Origin: Modestobacter italicus
GTDB taxonomy: Bacteria; Actinomycetota; Actinomycetes; Mycobacteriales; Geodermatophilaceae
NCBI RefSeq assembly: GCF_019799965.1
Contig: NZ_JABGCJ010000006.1
Location: forward strand, 124,001 to 188,000
DNA: 64,000 bases
Direction of reading: 5' to 3'
Position 1 is the first letter of the stretch; each line of letters begins with the position of its first letter. Both the position numbers and the translations under genes were made by a program. The notes beneath the pieces were generated by a model. It saw nothing but the letters and a program-made list of their open reading frames with translations, was not told the DNA's origin and did no database searches. Positions 48,556 through 57,070 of this stretch are shown piece by piece.

Positions 48556-49596
48556 GTGAGCACCGAGCGAAGCGGCAGTGGATACGTCGAAAAGGGCCAG
48601 GAGTACCAGCGCGACCAGAACTACATCACCGACCGCATCACCTCGGACGGCTCCGGTGGCTGGCCGGTCGAGGCCGGCCGGTACCGCCTGGTGATCGCCC
48701 GGGCCTGCCCGTGGGCCAACCGGGCTGCGATCGTCCGGCGGCTGCTCGGCCTGGAGCAGGCCATCTCGATGGGCATCTGCGGGCCCACCCACGACGCGCG
48801 CAGCTGGACCTTCGACCTCGACCCGGACGGCCGTGACCCGGTGCTGGGCTACGAGCGGCTGCAGCAGGCCTTCTTCGCCCGCGACCCGGAGTACCCGCGC
48901 GGCATCACCGTGCCGGCGATGGTCGACATCCCGACCAAGGCCGTGGTCACCAACGACTTCCGGCAGATGACCCTGGACTTCTCCACCGAGTGGACCGCGT
49001 TCCACCGCGACGGCGCCCCCGACCTCTACCCCGAGCACCTGCGCGAGGAGATGGACGAGGTCATGCAGCGGGTGTTCACCGAGGTCAACAACGGGGTCTA
49101 CCGCTGCGGCTTCGCCGGCTCCCAGCGCGCCTACGACAAGGCCTACGAGCGGCTCTGGACGGCGATGGACTGGCTGGAGGAGCGGCTGAGCACCCGCCGG
49201 TTCCTGATGGGCGACACGATCACCGAGGCCGACGTCCGACTGTTCACCACGCTGGCCCGCTTCGACGCCGTCTACCACGGCCACTTCAAGTGCAACCGGC
49301 AGAAGCTGACCGAGATGCCGGCGCTGTGGGGCTATGCCCGCGACCTGTTCCAGACCCCGGGCTTCGGCGACACCACCGACTTCCCGCAGATCAAGGAGCA
49401 CTACTACGTGGTGCACGCCGACATCAACCCGACCCAGATCATCCCGATGGGGCCGGACACGTCGGTGTGGCTGACCCCGCACGGCCGCGAGGAGCTGGGC
49501 GGCCGCCCGTTCGGCGACGGCACCCCGCCCGGGCCGCCGATCGACGGCGAGGTCGTCCCGCCCGAGCACGGCCCGGGCGGCATCGGCCACCGCTGA
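48556..49596 (+). CDS. Glutathionyl-hydroquinone-reductase-like GST (ECM4/YqjG type)
   Basis: 346 residues, GTG start. GRYRLVIARACPWANRAAIV holds the catalytic Cys of the xCPWAxR motif. RGITVPAMVDIPTKAVVTND is the thioredoxin-fold cis-Pro region. The helical C-domain has FLMGDTITEADVRLFTTLAR and FDAVYHGHFKCNRQKLTEMP. This is the xi-class GST family, which reduces glutathionylated hydroquinones. Actinobacteria normally make mycothiol, not glutathione, so a mycothiol conjugate is the more likely substrate (inference). The ending has an unusual Gly/Pro-rich tail. An inverted repeat lies just after the stop. Confidence 0.87.
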   Translation: MSTERSGSGYVEKGQEYQRDQNYITDRITSDGSGGWPVEAGRYRLVIARACPWANRAAIVRRLLGLEQAISMGICGPTHDARSWTFDLDPDGRDPVLGYERLQQAFFARDPEYPRGITVPAMVDIPTKAVVTNDFRQMTLDFSTEWTAFHRDGAPDLYPEHLREEMDEVMQRVFTEVNNGVYRCGFAGSQRAYDKAYERLWTAMDWLEERLSTRRFLMGDTITEADVRLFTTLARFDAVYHGHFKCNRQKLTEMPALWGYARDLFQTPGFGDTTDFPQIKEHYYVVHADINPTQIIPMGPDTSVWLTPHGREELGGRPFGDGTPPGPPIDGEVVPPEHGPGGIGHR

Positions 49597-49602
49597 GCGC
49601 AC

Positions 49603-49636
49603 GCGCCCGGAGTTCCACGACCAGGGCTCCGGGCGC
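49603..49636 (+). terminator. 10-bp inverted repeat after the GST-like gene
   Basis: GCGCCCGGAG (49603-49612) and its complement (49627-49636) flank a 14-base loop, seven bases after the stop and just before the next gene. Confidence 0.6.
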
Positions 49637-49648
49637 ATGCTGGCGCCC

Positions 49649-50443
49649 ATGACCGGCCCGGTGCACGCCGACGACGTCCGGCCCGCCCTCGACCTGCCCA
49701 GCGCGGGGCCGGAGCCGCTGCCCTGGTCGACCGCGCTGGCCGCCGTCCTCGGCTATGCCCGGGGCCGGCGGCCGCTGCGGTACCGCTCCCCCATCGAGCG
49801 CGAGGGCCGGTGGGTGCAGGTGCCGGCGTTCGGCCACGACCGGTTCGACGCCCGCCCGGTGCCCGCCGGCCCGCTCGGGGACGACGACGTGCTGGTCGCC
49901 GAAGGGCTGCACGGCCGGCTCGACCCGGACGGCTGGACGGCGGTGCGCACCTGCCTGGACGACGTCCAGCCGGCCGCCGAGGCGCTGGTCGCCCGCGCGG
50001 CCGGCCGGGCGTTCTGGGAGCTGCCGGACGAGGAGCTGTCCGTGCTCGGCGAGCCGGGCACCGTCGGCGCCGCGCTGCGCGGGCTCGGCGAGCTGCCCGA
50101 CCAGCGGGCCCGGTACGTCGTCGCCGCGCTGCACCACCGGCACCCGGCACTGGTCCCGCTGTCGAACCGGGCCAGCTGGCTGCAGACGGTGCCGCACCTG
50201 CGCGAGGGCGACAGCAGCGTCGCCGCGGTGGTGCACCGGGAACTGCGCGCCAACCCGGCTGCCTTCGCCGCGCTGGAGGTCGCCGCCGCCGAGCTGCTCG
50301 GCCGGGAGCTGACCCGGCTTCGGCTGCACGACGTGCTGGTCTGGCTGGCCGGCACCCTCCGGCTGACCACCGCGGTGGCCCTGGGCGAGAGCACCGAGGA
50401 GTGGCGGCAGCGGACCGCCGGCCGCACCGGCGTCAGCCGCTGA
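49649..50443 (+). CDS. Unknown protein, possibly DUF6308 family
   Basis: 264 residues from ATG 49649. It contains RSPIEREGRWVQVPAFGHDR, LGDDDVLVAEGLHGRLDPDG, then helical AFWELPDEELSVLGEPGTVG, ARYVVAALHHRHPALVPLSN and LRLHDVLVWLAGTLRLTTAV. The order (a barrel-like start, a mid LL-helix and a C-terminal Arg-rich helical part with HP.L.P..) resembles the uncharacterised DUF6308 family, but I cannot confirm it. No membrane segment or signal. It overlaps the opposing gene by 11 bases at the 3' end. Confidence 0.65.
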   Translation: MTGPVHADDVRPALDLPSAGPEPLPWSTALAAVLGYARGRRPLRYRSPIEREGRWVQVPAFGHDRFDARPVPAGPLGDDDVLVAEGLHGRLDPDGWTAVRTCLDDVQPAAEALVARAAGRAFWELPDEELSVLGEPGTVGAALRGLGELPDQRARYVVAALHHRHPALVPLSNRASWLQTVPHLREGDSSVAAVVHRELRANPAAFAALEVAAAELLGRELTRLRLHDVLVWLAGTLRLTTAVALGESTEEWRQRTAGRTGVSR

Positions 50444-51029
50444 CCGGCGGCGCCCAGCGCGGGTCCCGCCCGGTCGCACCCAGCAGCCGGTCCAGCGGCG
50501 GGGCGTCCGCGGCCACCGGCACGGCCGGACCGAAGAGGCCCGGCGCCTCGTCGGCGGGGGCGTCGGTCCGGTCACCCACGAAGGCCAGGCACTCCGCGAC
50601 GCTCGCCGGGTCGGGGTGGTAGCCGGCGCCGACCGCCGCCGCCACGTCCCAGCCGTGCACCACGAGCTCGTCCAGCACGACCCGGGCCCACACCGCTGCC
50701 GGGAGCACGACCCCGGCGCCCTCGCCGACGCCCTCCCAGGCCGCCGGCGCTCGCCAGGCGGCCACGAGCGCGTCGAGCTCTTGCGGGATCCGGGTGCGCC
50801 AGTCGGCCGGCAGCGCGTCCGCCCCACCGGCCGGCGGCCCGCCGGGCGGCTGCTTCTCCGCCACCCGCCGCAGCCCCACCGCGAGCCCGTGGACGTGGGC
50901 GAGCAGCGCGGCTACGGAGGTGTCCGCGCACGGCGTGGGGTCGATGAGCTGGTCATCGCGCACCGCGGCCACCACGCGGACGAGGTCGTCAGCCGCAGGG
51001 CCGAGGTCGAGATCGATCGTCGTCGTCAT
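50433..51029 (-). CDS. DinB-like mycothiol-dependent maleylpyruvate isomerase family protein (TIGR03086-like)
   Basis: 198 residues from ATG 51029. DLVRVVAAVRDDQLIDPTPC and ADTSVAALLAHVHGLAVGLR are the first helices with the family PTPCxxxxVxxLLxHxxG motif (metal-binding His). VVLDELVVHGWDVAAAVGAG carries the second metal site (ELxxHxWD). These proteins bind a divalent metal and often use mycothiol as co-substrate in detoxification or isomerisation. The C-terminal AECLAFVGDRTDAPADEA, FGPAVPV end matches TIGR03086. Substrate unknown. Confidence 0.85.
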   Translation of the reverse strand: MTTTIDLDLGPAADDLVRVVAAVRDDQLIDPTPCADTSVAALLAHVHGLAVGLRRVAEKQPPGGPPAGGADALPADWRTRIPQELDALVAAWRAPAAWEGVGEGAGVVLPAAVWARVVLDELVVHGWDVAAAVGAGYHPDPASVAECLAFVGDRTDAPADEAPGLFGPAVPVAADAPPLDRLLGATGRDPRWAPPVSG

Positions 51030-51379
51030 GCAGGTCAGACCGGAGCGGGCCCGGGAACTCACCGCCGGCGCGGACCGGTGTGCCGCGCAGTGGGCGCGTG
51101 CTGCACGCGCGAGGTCCTGGTGGGCTGACCGGAGGGGTGACCAGCGCCGGGCTGATGGCGGCCGGTCGTGTTGGACTGATCGGAGCTGCGGTGGGCCGCC
51201 ACTCTCGGGGGCGGGCGGCCCTCCGCAGCCACCCGCTCGCGGAGGGTGCTGACCCGCCCGGCGAGCGCGCGCGGCACCCGTCGTCGACGCGCCGTGACCG
51301 CGCCCGGGCGAGCACAGTCGCCCCACGGCAGCGCTGCCGGGGCTCTGCCGGTGTCCCGCTCTCCGGAGAGGAGCCGCAG
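51030..51379. other. Intergenic region of about 350 bases between divergent genes
   Basis: It must hold promoters for the DinB-like gene (minus) and the second ABM-like gene (plus). No conserved coding frame, repeat or clear -35/-10 pair was recognised. GGAGAGGAG precedes the ATG at 51380. Confidence 0.5.
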
Positions 51380-52003
51380 ATGTACGCACGGACCGCCACA
51401 CTGCGAGGCGACCCCAGGCGGGTCGACCAGGCGATCACCTTCGTCCGCGACGAGTGGCTGCCGACCGCCACCGACCTGGACGGCTGCACCGGGCTGTCCA
51501 TGCTCGTCGGCCGCCGCACCGGCCGGTGCATCGTCACCAGCGGCTGGGCCGACGAGCAGGCGATGCTCGCCAGCGCGGAGAGCATGCGCCCCGACCGCGC
51601 CCGGCTGGGCAAGGTCCTGGGCGCGGTGCCGGTGGTTGCGCAGTGGGAGATCGCGGTGCTGCACCGGGTGCAGCCGACCGGTCCGGACGCCGTCTGCCGG
51701 CTCGTCTGGAGCACGCGGCCCGACCCGTCCGCCCTGGACGACGACGTCGCCACCTTCCGGATGGCCCTGCTGCCCCGGATCGAGGAGCTCACCGGGTTCT
51801 GCAGCGCGAGCCTGCTCGTCGACCGGGTCTCGGGCAACACCGTGCTGGCCGTGGCCTACGCCGACCGGGAGGCGATGCTGGTGGCCGGCCAGCGCGCCGA
51901 CGCGGTGCGGGAGCAGTACGCCCGGGCGATGTGCGGCCGGATCACCGAGGTGACCGATCTGGACCTGGCCGTCGCCCACCTGCGGGTCCCCGAGACCGTG
52001 TGA
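51380..52003 (+). CDS. Tandem ABM-like (dimeric alpha-beta barrel) protein, copy 2
   Basis: 207 residues, the same length as the gene at 42466 and with the same layout: YARTATLRGDPRRVDQAITF, CTGLSMLVGRRTGRCIVTSG, WEIAVLHRVQPTGPDAVCRL, CSASLLVDRVSGNTVLAVAY and ending AHLRVPE. The two copies are about half identical by eye. The shared TG(C/T)..LL.D...G pattern is repeated in both halves, so each chain could form the dimeric barrel on its own. Function unknown. GGAGAGGAG lies before the ATG. Confidence 0.75.
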   Translation: MYARTATLRGDPRRVDQAITFVRDEWLPTATDLDGCTGLSMLVGRRTGRCIVTSGWADEQAMLASAESMRPDRARLGKVLGAVPVVAQWEIAVLHRVQPTGPDAVCRLVWSTRPDPSALDDDVATFRMALLPRIEELTGFCSASLLVDRVSGNTVLAVAYADREAMLVAGQRADAVREQYARAMCGRITEVTDLDLAVAHLRVPETV

Positions 52004-52010
52004 GGGCGGG

Positions 52011-52634
52011 TCAGGTGGTGGGGCGACCGAGGTACACGACGCCCGTCGCGCCGGGGACGGCGATCTCGGTGAAGCCCAGCCGGGCGTAGAACCCCAGCGC
52101 CCGGTTGTTGGCCGGGTCCACGCCCAGGTTCACGCCCGGCGCCCCGGCCGCGGCCACCGCGGCACAGAACGTCTCGATCAGCGCCCGCCCCCAGCCGGCG
52201 CCCTGCACGGCCGGCAGGAGGTCGACGTGCAGGTGCGCCGGGTGGCCCGCGAGCTCGGGCAGGAGCATCCGCTCCGGCCGGTGCAGCAGGGCGGTCATCG
52301 CCTCCTCCGGTGTGCGCGGCGGGTCGGGCGGTGCGGGGTACCGGTCGGCCAGCCGGGGCAGCCACCTCTCCCGCCAGGCGGCCACGAAGCCGGCCGTGTC
52401 CGCGGTGCCCAGCACGTAGCCGACCACCTGCCCGCCGTCGTCCAGCACGAAGGCGCGCTCGGGCTCCAGGTCGACGTAGGGCCCGGCGAACAGGTCGGGC
52501 ATCAGGTCGTCGGTCGACCACCGGCCGCGGGCGTCACCGCCGGCGTCGGCGGTGCGCACGCAGACGTCGTAGACCGCCGCCCGGTCCGCGGGCCGGTAGG
52601 GCCGGACGGCGGCTTCCCCCGCGGGCTCAGGCAT
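52011..52634 (-). CDS. GNAT family N-acetyltransferase
   Basis: 207 residues from ATG 52634. VRPYRPADRAAVYDVCVRTA is strand 1 and helix 1. AFVLDDGGQVVGYVLGTADT, AHLHVDLLPAVQGAGWGRAL (the Q/RxxGxG/A acetyl-CoA loop, here QGAGWG) and NLGVDPANNRALGFYARLGF complete the fold. An insertion of about 50 residues between strands 3 and 4 (FVAAWRERWLPRLADRYPAP) is typical of a GNAT subgroup related to O-GlcNAcase acetyltransferase-like domains. Substrate unknown. It ends eight bases from the converging ABM-like gene. Confidence 0.87.
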   Translation of the reverse strand: MPEPAGEAAVRPYRPADRAAVYDVCVRTADAGGDARGRWSTDDLMPDLFAGPYVDLEPERAFVLDDGGQVVGYVLGTADTAGFVAAWRERWLPRLADRYPAPPDPPRTPEEAMTALLHRPERMLLPELAGHPAHLHVDLLPAVQGAGWGRALIETFCAAVAAAGAPGVNLGVDPANNRALGFYARLGFTEIAVPGATGVVYLGRPTT

Positions 52635-52658
52635 GCCGGGCCGCACGGGGGTCCTCCC

Positions 52659-53726
52659 TCACACGACCCGGGTCAGCGCCGGCCACAGCGCGTCGGGCCC
52701 GTCGCCGAGCAGCCCGGCACCGAGCACCCGGGCCCACGCCGTCTCGGTGCCGGCCTCGTCCCGCCACGACCAGCAGCGCCGGGTGAGGTGGTGCAGCCGG
52801 TGCTCCTGGGTGAAGCCGATCGCGCCGTGCACCTGGTGGGCCAGCCGGGCGACCACCTCGACCGCGGCGCCGGCCCGCACCTTCGACGCCGCGGCCGCCA
52901 GCACCAGCGACTCCCCCCGCTCGACCGCCTGCACCGCCGCGTCGACCAGCGCCGCCACCGCGGTGACCTCACCGGCCATCTCGGCCAGCTCCATCTGGAT
53001 CGCCTGGAACCTCCCCAACGGCCGGCCGAACTGCTGCCGTTCTCCCGCGTACTGCACCGTCCAGGCCAGCACCTGCTGCAGCGCCGCGGACAGCTGCACC
53101 GCCCGGGCCAGCGCGTACCGGGCCCGCAGCTGCTCGGCCTGCGCACCGGTCAGCAGCGCGCCGGGTGCGGTCACCCCCTGCAGCACGTACGAGCCGCGCG
53201 GCTCACCGGCCAGGTTCGCCGCGGCGGTGACCTCCCGGCCGGCGACGTGCACCAGCGCGAGCACCGGTCCGACCGGGCTGGTCGCGAGCACGGCGAGGTG
53301 CTGGGCGACCCCGGCCCAGGCCACGTCCGTGGCGGTGCCGGTCAGCGTCCAGCTGCCCGGGCCGTCACCGTCGTCCCGGGGCTCTGCGGTGACCGCGCCG
53401 TCCACCGCGATCGACAGCGGCTCCTCGGGCGCGGGCAGGTCCAGGTCCGCGGCGAGGACGGCGGGAGCGGCCACCAGCAGCTGCTCCGCCACCGGTACCG
53501 CGGCCGCGCCGGCGGCCAGCGCGCCCACGATCGCGACCGCGTCGGCGAGCTCGCCGCCGGAGCCGCCGGCCTCCTCGGGCACCCCCACCCCGGTCAGCCC
53601 GGCCTCGGCCAGCGCCGACCAGAGCCCGGCGTCCCAGGGCCGCTCCGGCGTGAGCACGAACGGCTCGTGCCCGGTCAGGATGTCCCGGACGGTCTCGACG
53701 ACCAGGTCCACGTCGGAGGAGGTCAT
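52659..53726 (-). CDS. Acyl-CoA dehydrogenase family protein, small subunit-like
   Basis: 355 residues. An N-terminal helical domain (ALAEAGLTGVGVPEEAGGSG), a middle beta-domain weaker than usual (GSWTLTGTATDVAWAGVAQH) and a C-terminal helical domain with YAGERQQFGRPLGRFQAIQM and VHGAIGFTQEHRLHHLTRRC. The catalytic Glu position of classical ACADs is not obvious. Such short, degenerate ACADs pair with a full-length partner to form heterotetramers acting on steroid side chains or similar CoA thioesters. It overlaps the partner gene by four bases, which fits the FadE heteromer model. Confidence 0.85.
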   Translation of the reverse strand: MTSSDVDLVVETVRDILTGHEPFVLTPERPWDAGLWSALAEAGLTGVGVPEEAGGSGGELADAVAIVGALAAGAAAVPVAEQLLVAAPAVLAADLDLPAPEEPLSIAVDGAVTAEPRDDGDGPGSWTLTGTATDVAWAGVAQHLAVLATSPVGPVLALVHVAGREVTAAANLAGEPRGSYVLQGVTAPGALLTGAQAEQLRARYALARAVQLSAALQQVLAWTVQYAGERQQFGRPLGRFQAIQMELAEMAGEVTAVAALVDAAVQAVERGESLVLAAAASKVRAGAAVEVVARLAHQVHGAIGFTQEHRLHHLTRRCWSWRDEAGTETAWARVLGAGLLGDGPDALWPALTRVV

Positions 53727-54877
53727 CGCAGGCCCAGCCCTCGTGCCACGATCCCGCGCAGGATCTCGTTGGTGCCGCCGCGCAGCGTGTAGCCCGGCGC
53801 GTGCAGCTGTGCCTCGGCCAGCGCCCGGCCCAGCGGGTCGGGTGAGTCCAGCGACGCCGGGACGTCGACCGCTCGGCGCACCTCGTCGATCACGTCGGCC
53901 TCGAACGTCGTCCCCACGTCCTTGACCAGCGCGGCCGGGATGTCGGGCAGCTCGCCGCGGTCGAGTGCGCCGGCGATCCGCAGCGACAGCTGGCGCAGCG
54001 CGAGCAGCCGGGCGGAGATCCGGCCGAGGGCGGCGAGCTGGGCGGGGTCGGACGCGCGCCGGGCGAACTCGGCGATCAGCGGGTAGGTCGACAGGAACCG
54101 CTCCGGCCCGGACCGCTCGAACGCCAGCTCCGCGGTCACCTGGTGCCAGCCCGCGCCCTCCTCCCCCAGCAGCATGTCGCCGGGGACGACGACGTCGTCG
54201 AAGACCACCTCGTTGAAGTGGTGGCCGCCGTCGAGGATCCGGATCGGGTTGACGGTGATCCCGGGCAGCGACAGGTCGACCAGCAGCTGCGACAGCCCCG
54301 CGTGCCGGTTCGCCGGGTCGGCCGGCGACGTGCGCACCAGGGTGATCGCGTAATGGCTGGTGTGCGCGTTCGACGTCCAGACCTTGGCGCCGTTGACCAC
54401 CCAGTCGCCGTCGCCGTTGCGGGTGGCCCGGGTGCGGATCGAGGCGAGGTCCGAGCCGCTGTCCGGCTCGCTCATCCCGATGACGAAGTAGCACTCCCCC
54501 GCCGCGATGCGGGGCAGGATCTCGGTGCGCTGCGCCTCGGTGCCGTAGCGCAGCAGGTTCGGCCCGGACTGCCGGTCGGCGATCCAGTGCGCCGCGACCG
54601 GGGCGCCGGCGGCCAGCAGCTCCTCGGTCACCGCGTAGCGCTCCATCGCCGTCCGCTCGTGCCCGCCGTACCGCTTCGGCCAGGTCATGCCCAGCCAGCC
54701 GCGCTCACCGAGCTTGCGGGAGAACGCCGGGTCGACCCCGGAGAGCCAGGTGTCCACGTGCGTGGTGAAGCTCCCGGCGGCCAGCTCGGCGGCGAGGAAC
54801 TCGCGCACCTCGGCCCGTACCTCCTCGGCGGCGGCCGAGCGCGGCGCGGGCGCCAGCGTCAACGAGTTGCTGCCCAT
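53723..54877 (-). CDS. Acyl-CoA dehydrogenase, FadE type
   Basis: 384 residues; ATG with GGGGAG upstream. GERGWLGMTWPKRYGGHERT, ECYFVIGMSEPDSGSDLASI (FAD-binding MSEPxxGSD), WVVNGAKVWTSNAHTSHYAI and, at the end, LHAPGYTLRGGTNEILRGIV (GGTxEIxR FAD-contact motif). The LDSPDPLGRALAEAQ helix lies before it. A flavoenzyme making the 2,3-double bond in acyl-CoA. Coupled by ATGA overlap to the next, degenerate ACAD gene. Together they look like a heteromeric FadE pair for branched or ring-bearing substrates (inference). Confidence 0.9.
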   Translation of the reverse strand: MGSNSLTLAPAPRSAAAEEVRAEVREFLAAELAAGSFTTHVDTWLSGVDPAFSRKLGERGWLGMTWPKRYGGHERTAMERYAVTEELLAAGAPVAAHWIADRQSGPNLLRYGTEAQRTEILPRIAAGECYFVIGMSEPDSGSDLASIRTRATRNGDGDWVVNGAKVWTSNAHTSHYAITLVRTSPADPANRHAGLSQLLVDLSLPGITVNPIRILDGGHHFNEVVFDDVVVPGDMLLGEEGAGWHQVTAELAFERSGPERFLSTYPLIAEFARRASDPAQLAALGRISARLLALRQLSLRIAGALDRGELPDIPAALVKDVGTTFEADVIDEVRRAVDVPASLDSPDPLGRALAEAQLHAPGYTLRGGTNEILRGIVARGLGLR

Positions 54878-55081
54878 GCAGTGCTCCCCACGTCGGTGTG
54901 GTGCCCGGTCGGTGCCGGTCCGGTGTCGGTTCTACAGGGCGGGCTGCGACGGTGCGCACCGGAGGTCGGTCCGCCCGGACCGTTGCGGGCCGAGTGGCCC
55001 GGCGGACGGACGGGGCGGCGCCCGCTGGTGCGCCTCGTGGTGGACTGGACGCCGCCCAGCCGCCGACCCCGGGAGCCACCG

Positions 55082-55504
55082 ATGAGCGACCCCTTCGACC
55101 TGCAGCGGTTCGTCGACGCCCAGGAGGGCGGCGGCACGTACGACCGGGCGCTGGCCGAGCTGCGCGCCGGCCGGAAGACCAGCCACTGGATGTGGTTCGT
55201 CCTCCCGCAGCTGGCCGGGCTGGGCTCCAGCGAGATGGCCCGGCGGTACGCGGTCAGCGGCGCCGACGAGGCACGGGCCTACCTGGCGCACCAGGTGCTC
55301 GGCCCGCGGCTGCGCGAGTGCGCCCGGGTGCTCACCGACCTGGACACCGGCGACCCGGTCGCCATCCTCGGTGGGATCGACGCACGGAAGCTGCGCTCGT
55401 CGATGACGCTGTTCGCCGAGGTGTCCGACGACCCGGTGTTCGGCGAGGTGCTCGACCAGTACTTCGACGGCACCCGTGACCCGGAGACGACGTCCCGGCT
55501 CTGA
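55082..55504 (+). CDS. DUF1810 family protein
   Basis: 140 residues. FDLQRFVDAQEGGGTYDRAL, KTSHWMWFVLPQLAGLGSSE, MARRYAVSGADEARAYLAHQ, LGPRLRECARVLTDL and KLRSSMTLFAEVSDD are the full DUF1810 pattern (also called YbiA-neighbour, calpastatin-like in annotation). A small helical cytoplasmic protein with no known activity. The ATG follows CCACCG without a strong ribosome binding site. Confidence 0.92.
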   Translation: MSDPFDLQRFVDAQEGGGTYDRALAELRAGRKTSHWMWFVLPQLAGLGSSEMARRYAVSGADEARAYLAHQVLGPRLRECARVLTDLDTGDPVAILGGIDARKLRSSMTLFAEVSDDPVFGEVLDQYFDGTRDPETTSRL

Positions 55505-55551
55505 TCGGCAACCGGACGCCGAACGTCCGCAACCGCCCCTACGGTGCCGCC

Positions 55552-56127
55552 ATGAGCGACGACACCCCCTGGGAACCACCGATGGACGGCACCGAGGCCG
55601 AGCACCTCCTCGGCGCCCTGGACCGGCTGCGCACCACCTTCCGCTGGAAGGCCGCCGACCTGGACGCCGCCGGGCTGCGGACCCGGATCGGCGCCTCGAG
55701 CCTCACCCTCGGCGGACTGCTCAAGCACCTGGCCGTCGTGGAGGACGACGTCTCCGCCCAGCGGCTGAGCGGCGCGCCGATCGGTGAGCCGTGGGAGTCC
55801 AGCTGGGCCGGCGACCACGACTGGCCGTTCACCTCCGCCGCCGACGACAGCCCCGAGCAGCTCTACGCCTCCTGGGACGACGCGGTCGCCCGGTCGCGTG
55901 GCCGGCTGACCGCCGCTCTGGCCGAGGGCGGGCTGGACCAGCGGGTGCACCTCACCGGACCGGAGGACGAACCGGTCGGCCTGCGCCGGCTGGTGTGCGA
56001 CCTGATCGAGGAGTACGGCCGGCACACCGGCCACGCCGACCTGCTCCGGGAGGCCGTCGACGGGCTGGTCGGTGAGGACCCGCCGGCCGGCTGGCACCCG
56101 AGGGTGGGTCGCCGACCGGTCGGCTGA
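55552..56127 (+). CDS. DinB family protein (DUF664-like)
   Basis: 191 residues. GTEAEHLLGALDRLRTTFRW, SLTLGGLLKHLAVVEDDVSA (first metal His) and RRLVCDLIEEYGRHTGHADL, whose HxxH-type motif completes the DinB four-helix metal site. The WxPPxxGTEAxxLLGxLD start is typical of actinobacterial DUF664 proteins. These may be thiol-dependent transferases or hydrolases; the substrate is unknown. It follows the DUF1810 gene by 47 bases and may be co-transcribed. Confidence 0.85.
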   Translation: MSDDTPWEPPMDGTEAEHLLGALDRLRTTFRWKAADLDAAGLRTRIGASSLTLGGLLKHLAVVEDDVSAQRLSGAPIGEPWESSWAGDHDWPFTSAADDSPEQLYASWDDAVARSRGRLTAALAEGGLDQRVHLTGPEDEPVGLRRLVCDLIEEYGRHTGHADLLREAVDGLVGEDPPAGWHPRVGRRPVG

Positions 56128-56172
56128 CCCGGCACCTCGTCGTCGCCCTCGACCCCTCCGCGCGGGAAGAGG

Positions 56173-56220
56173 TTGCCAGGCACTGGCTAAGTACGTTAGC
56201 TTGGGGCTAAGCGCATTAGC
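56173..56220 (+). promoter_or_regulatory. Two tandem GCTAA-N5-TTAGC operators in the hydrolase-TetR promoter
   Basis: Operator 1 is GCTAAGTACGTTAGC (56186-56200) and operator 2 is GCTAAGCGCATTAGC (56206-56220). Each is a perfect 5-bp inverted repeat with a five-base spacer, and centres are 20 bases (two helix turns) apart. TTGCCA at 56173-56178 could be the -35 box, so binding would block polymerase. Operator 2 ends 16 bases before the ATG. The TetR protein encoded downstream is the likely ligand. Confidence 0.75.
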
Positions 56221-56236
56221 CACATGGGAGGCAGAC

Positions 56237-57070
56237 ATGACCGAGCACCTGACCGTCGACGGCGGCACCCTCGCCTACGAGGTGACCGGCGACGCCGGTG
56301 ACCTCGTCGTGCTCGCCCACGGCATGGGCGACAGCCGCGAGGCCTACCGTTTCCTCGCACCGGCCCTGGTGGCGGCCGGGTACCGGGTCGCCGCCGTCGA
56401 CCTGCGGGGCCTCGGCGAGTCCAGCGTCGGCTGGGCGTCCTACAGCCGGACCGACATCGCCGGTGACCTCATCGCCCTGGTGGAGCACCTGGGCGGCCCG
56501 GCGGTGCTCGTCGGTCACTCCATCTCCGGCGGTGCCGTCACGATCGCCGCAGCGCAGGCTCCGTCGCTGGTCACCGCGGTGGTGGAGCTGGCGCCGTTCA
56601 CCCGCAAGCAGCAGGTCGGCCTCGGCGACCTGCGGGTGGCCCGCTTCCGGCGCGGCATGCGGCACCTGCTCGGCACCGCGCTGCTCGGCAGCACCGGTCA
56701 GTGGCGCAAGTACCTCGAGGTCGCCTACCCCGGGCCGAAGCCGGCGGACTGGGACGTCCGGCTCGACCGGATCGAGGCGATGCTCCGGGAGCCGGGCCGG
56801 ATGGCGGCCATGCAGCAGATGGGCAAGAGCACCCCCGCCGACGCCGGCGAGCGGCTGGCCGACGTCCGCTGCCCGGTGCTGGTCGTGCAGGGCACCCTGG
56901 ACCCCGACTGGGCCTCGCCGCAGGCCGAGGGCGAGGCGATCGTCGCCGCGCTGCCACCCGGGCTGGGGCAGCTGGCCCTGGTCGAGGGTGCCGGGCACTA
57001 CCCGCACGTCCAGTTCCCCGACCAGGTGAGCGCTCTGGTGCTGCCGTTCCTGGCGGCCGCCCGTGCCTAG
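56237..57070 (+). CDS. Alpha/beta-fold hydrolase
   Basis: 277 residues; GGGAGG before the ATG. LVVLAHGMGDSREAYRFLAP gives the oxyanion HG region. VAAVDLRGLGESSVGWASYS, then nucleophile elbow VLVGHSISGGAV: GHSIS where GxSxG is usual, so the elbow is slightly atypical. VLVVQGTLDPDW carries the acid and EGAGHYPHVQFPDQV the His. A cap region lies between (FRRGMRHLLGTALLGSTGQW). Serine hydrolase such as an esterase or epoxide/lactone hydrolase. It is first in a two-gene unit with a TetR gene and is controlled by the paired operators upstream. The inducer may be its own substrate. Confidence 0.88.
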   Translation: MTEHLTVDGGTLAYEVTGDAGDLVVLAHGMGDSREAYRFLAPALVAAGYRVAAVDLRGLGESSVGWASYSRTDIAGDLIALVEHLGGPAVLVGHSISGGAVTIAAAQAPSLVTAVVELAPFTRKQQVGLGDLRVARFRRGMRHLLGTALLGSTGQWRKYLEVAYPGPKPADWDVRLDRIEAMLREPGRMAAMQQMGKSTPADAGERLADVRCPVLVVQGTLDPDWASPQAEGEAIVAALPPGLGQLALVEGAGHYPHVQFPDQVSALVLPFLAAARA

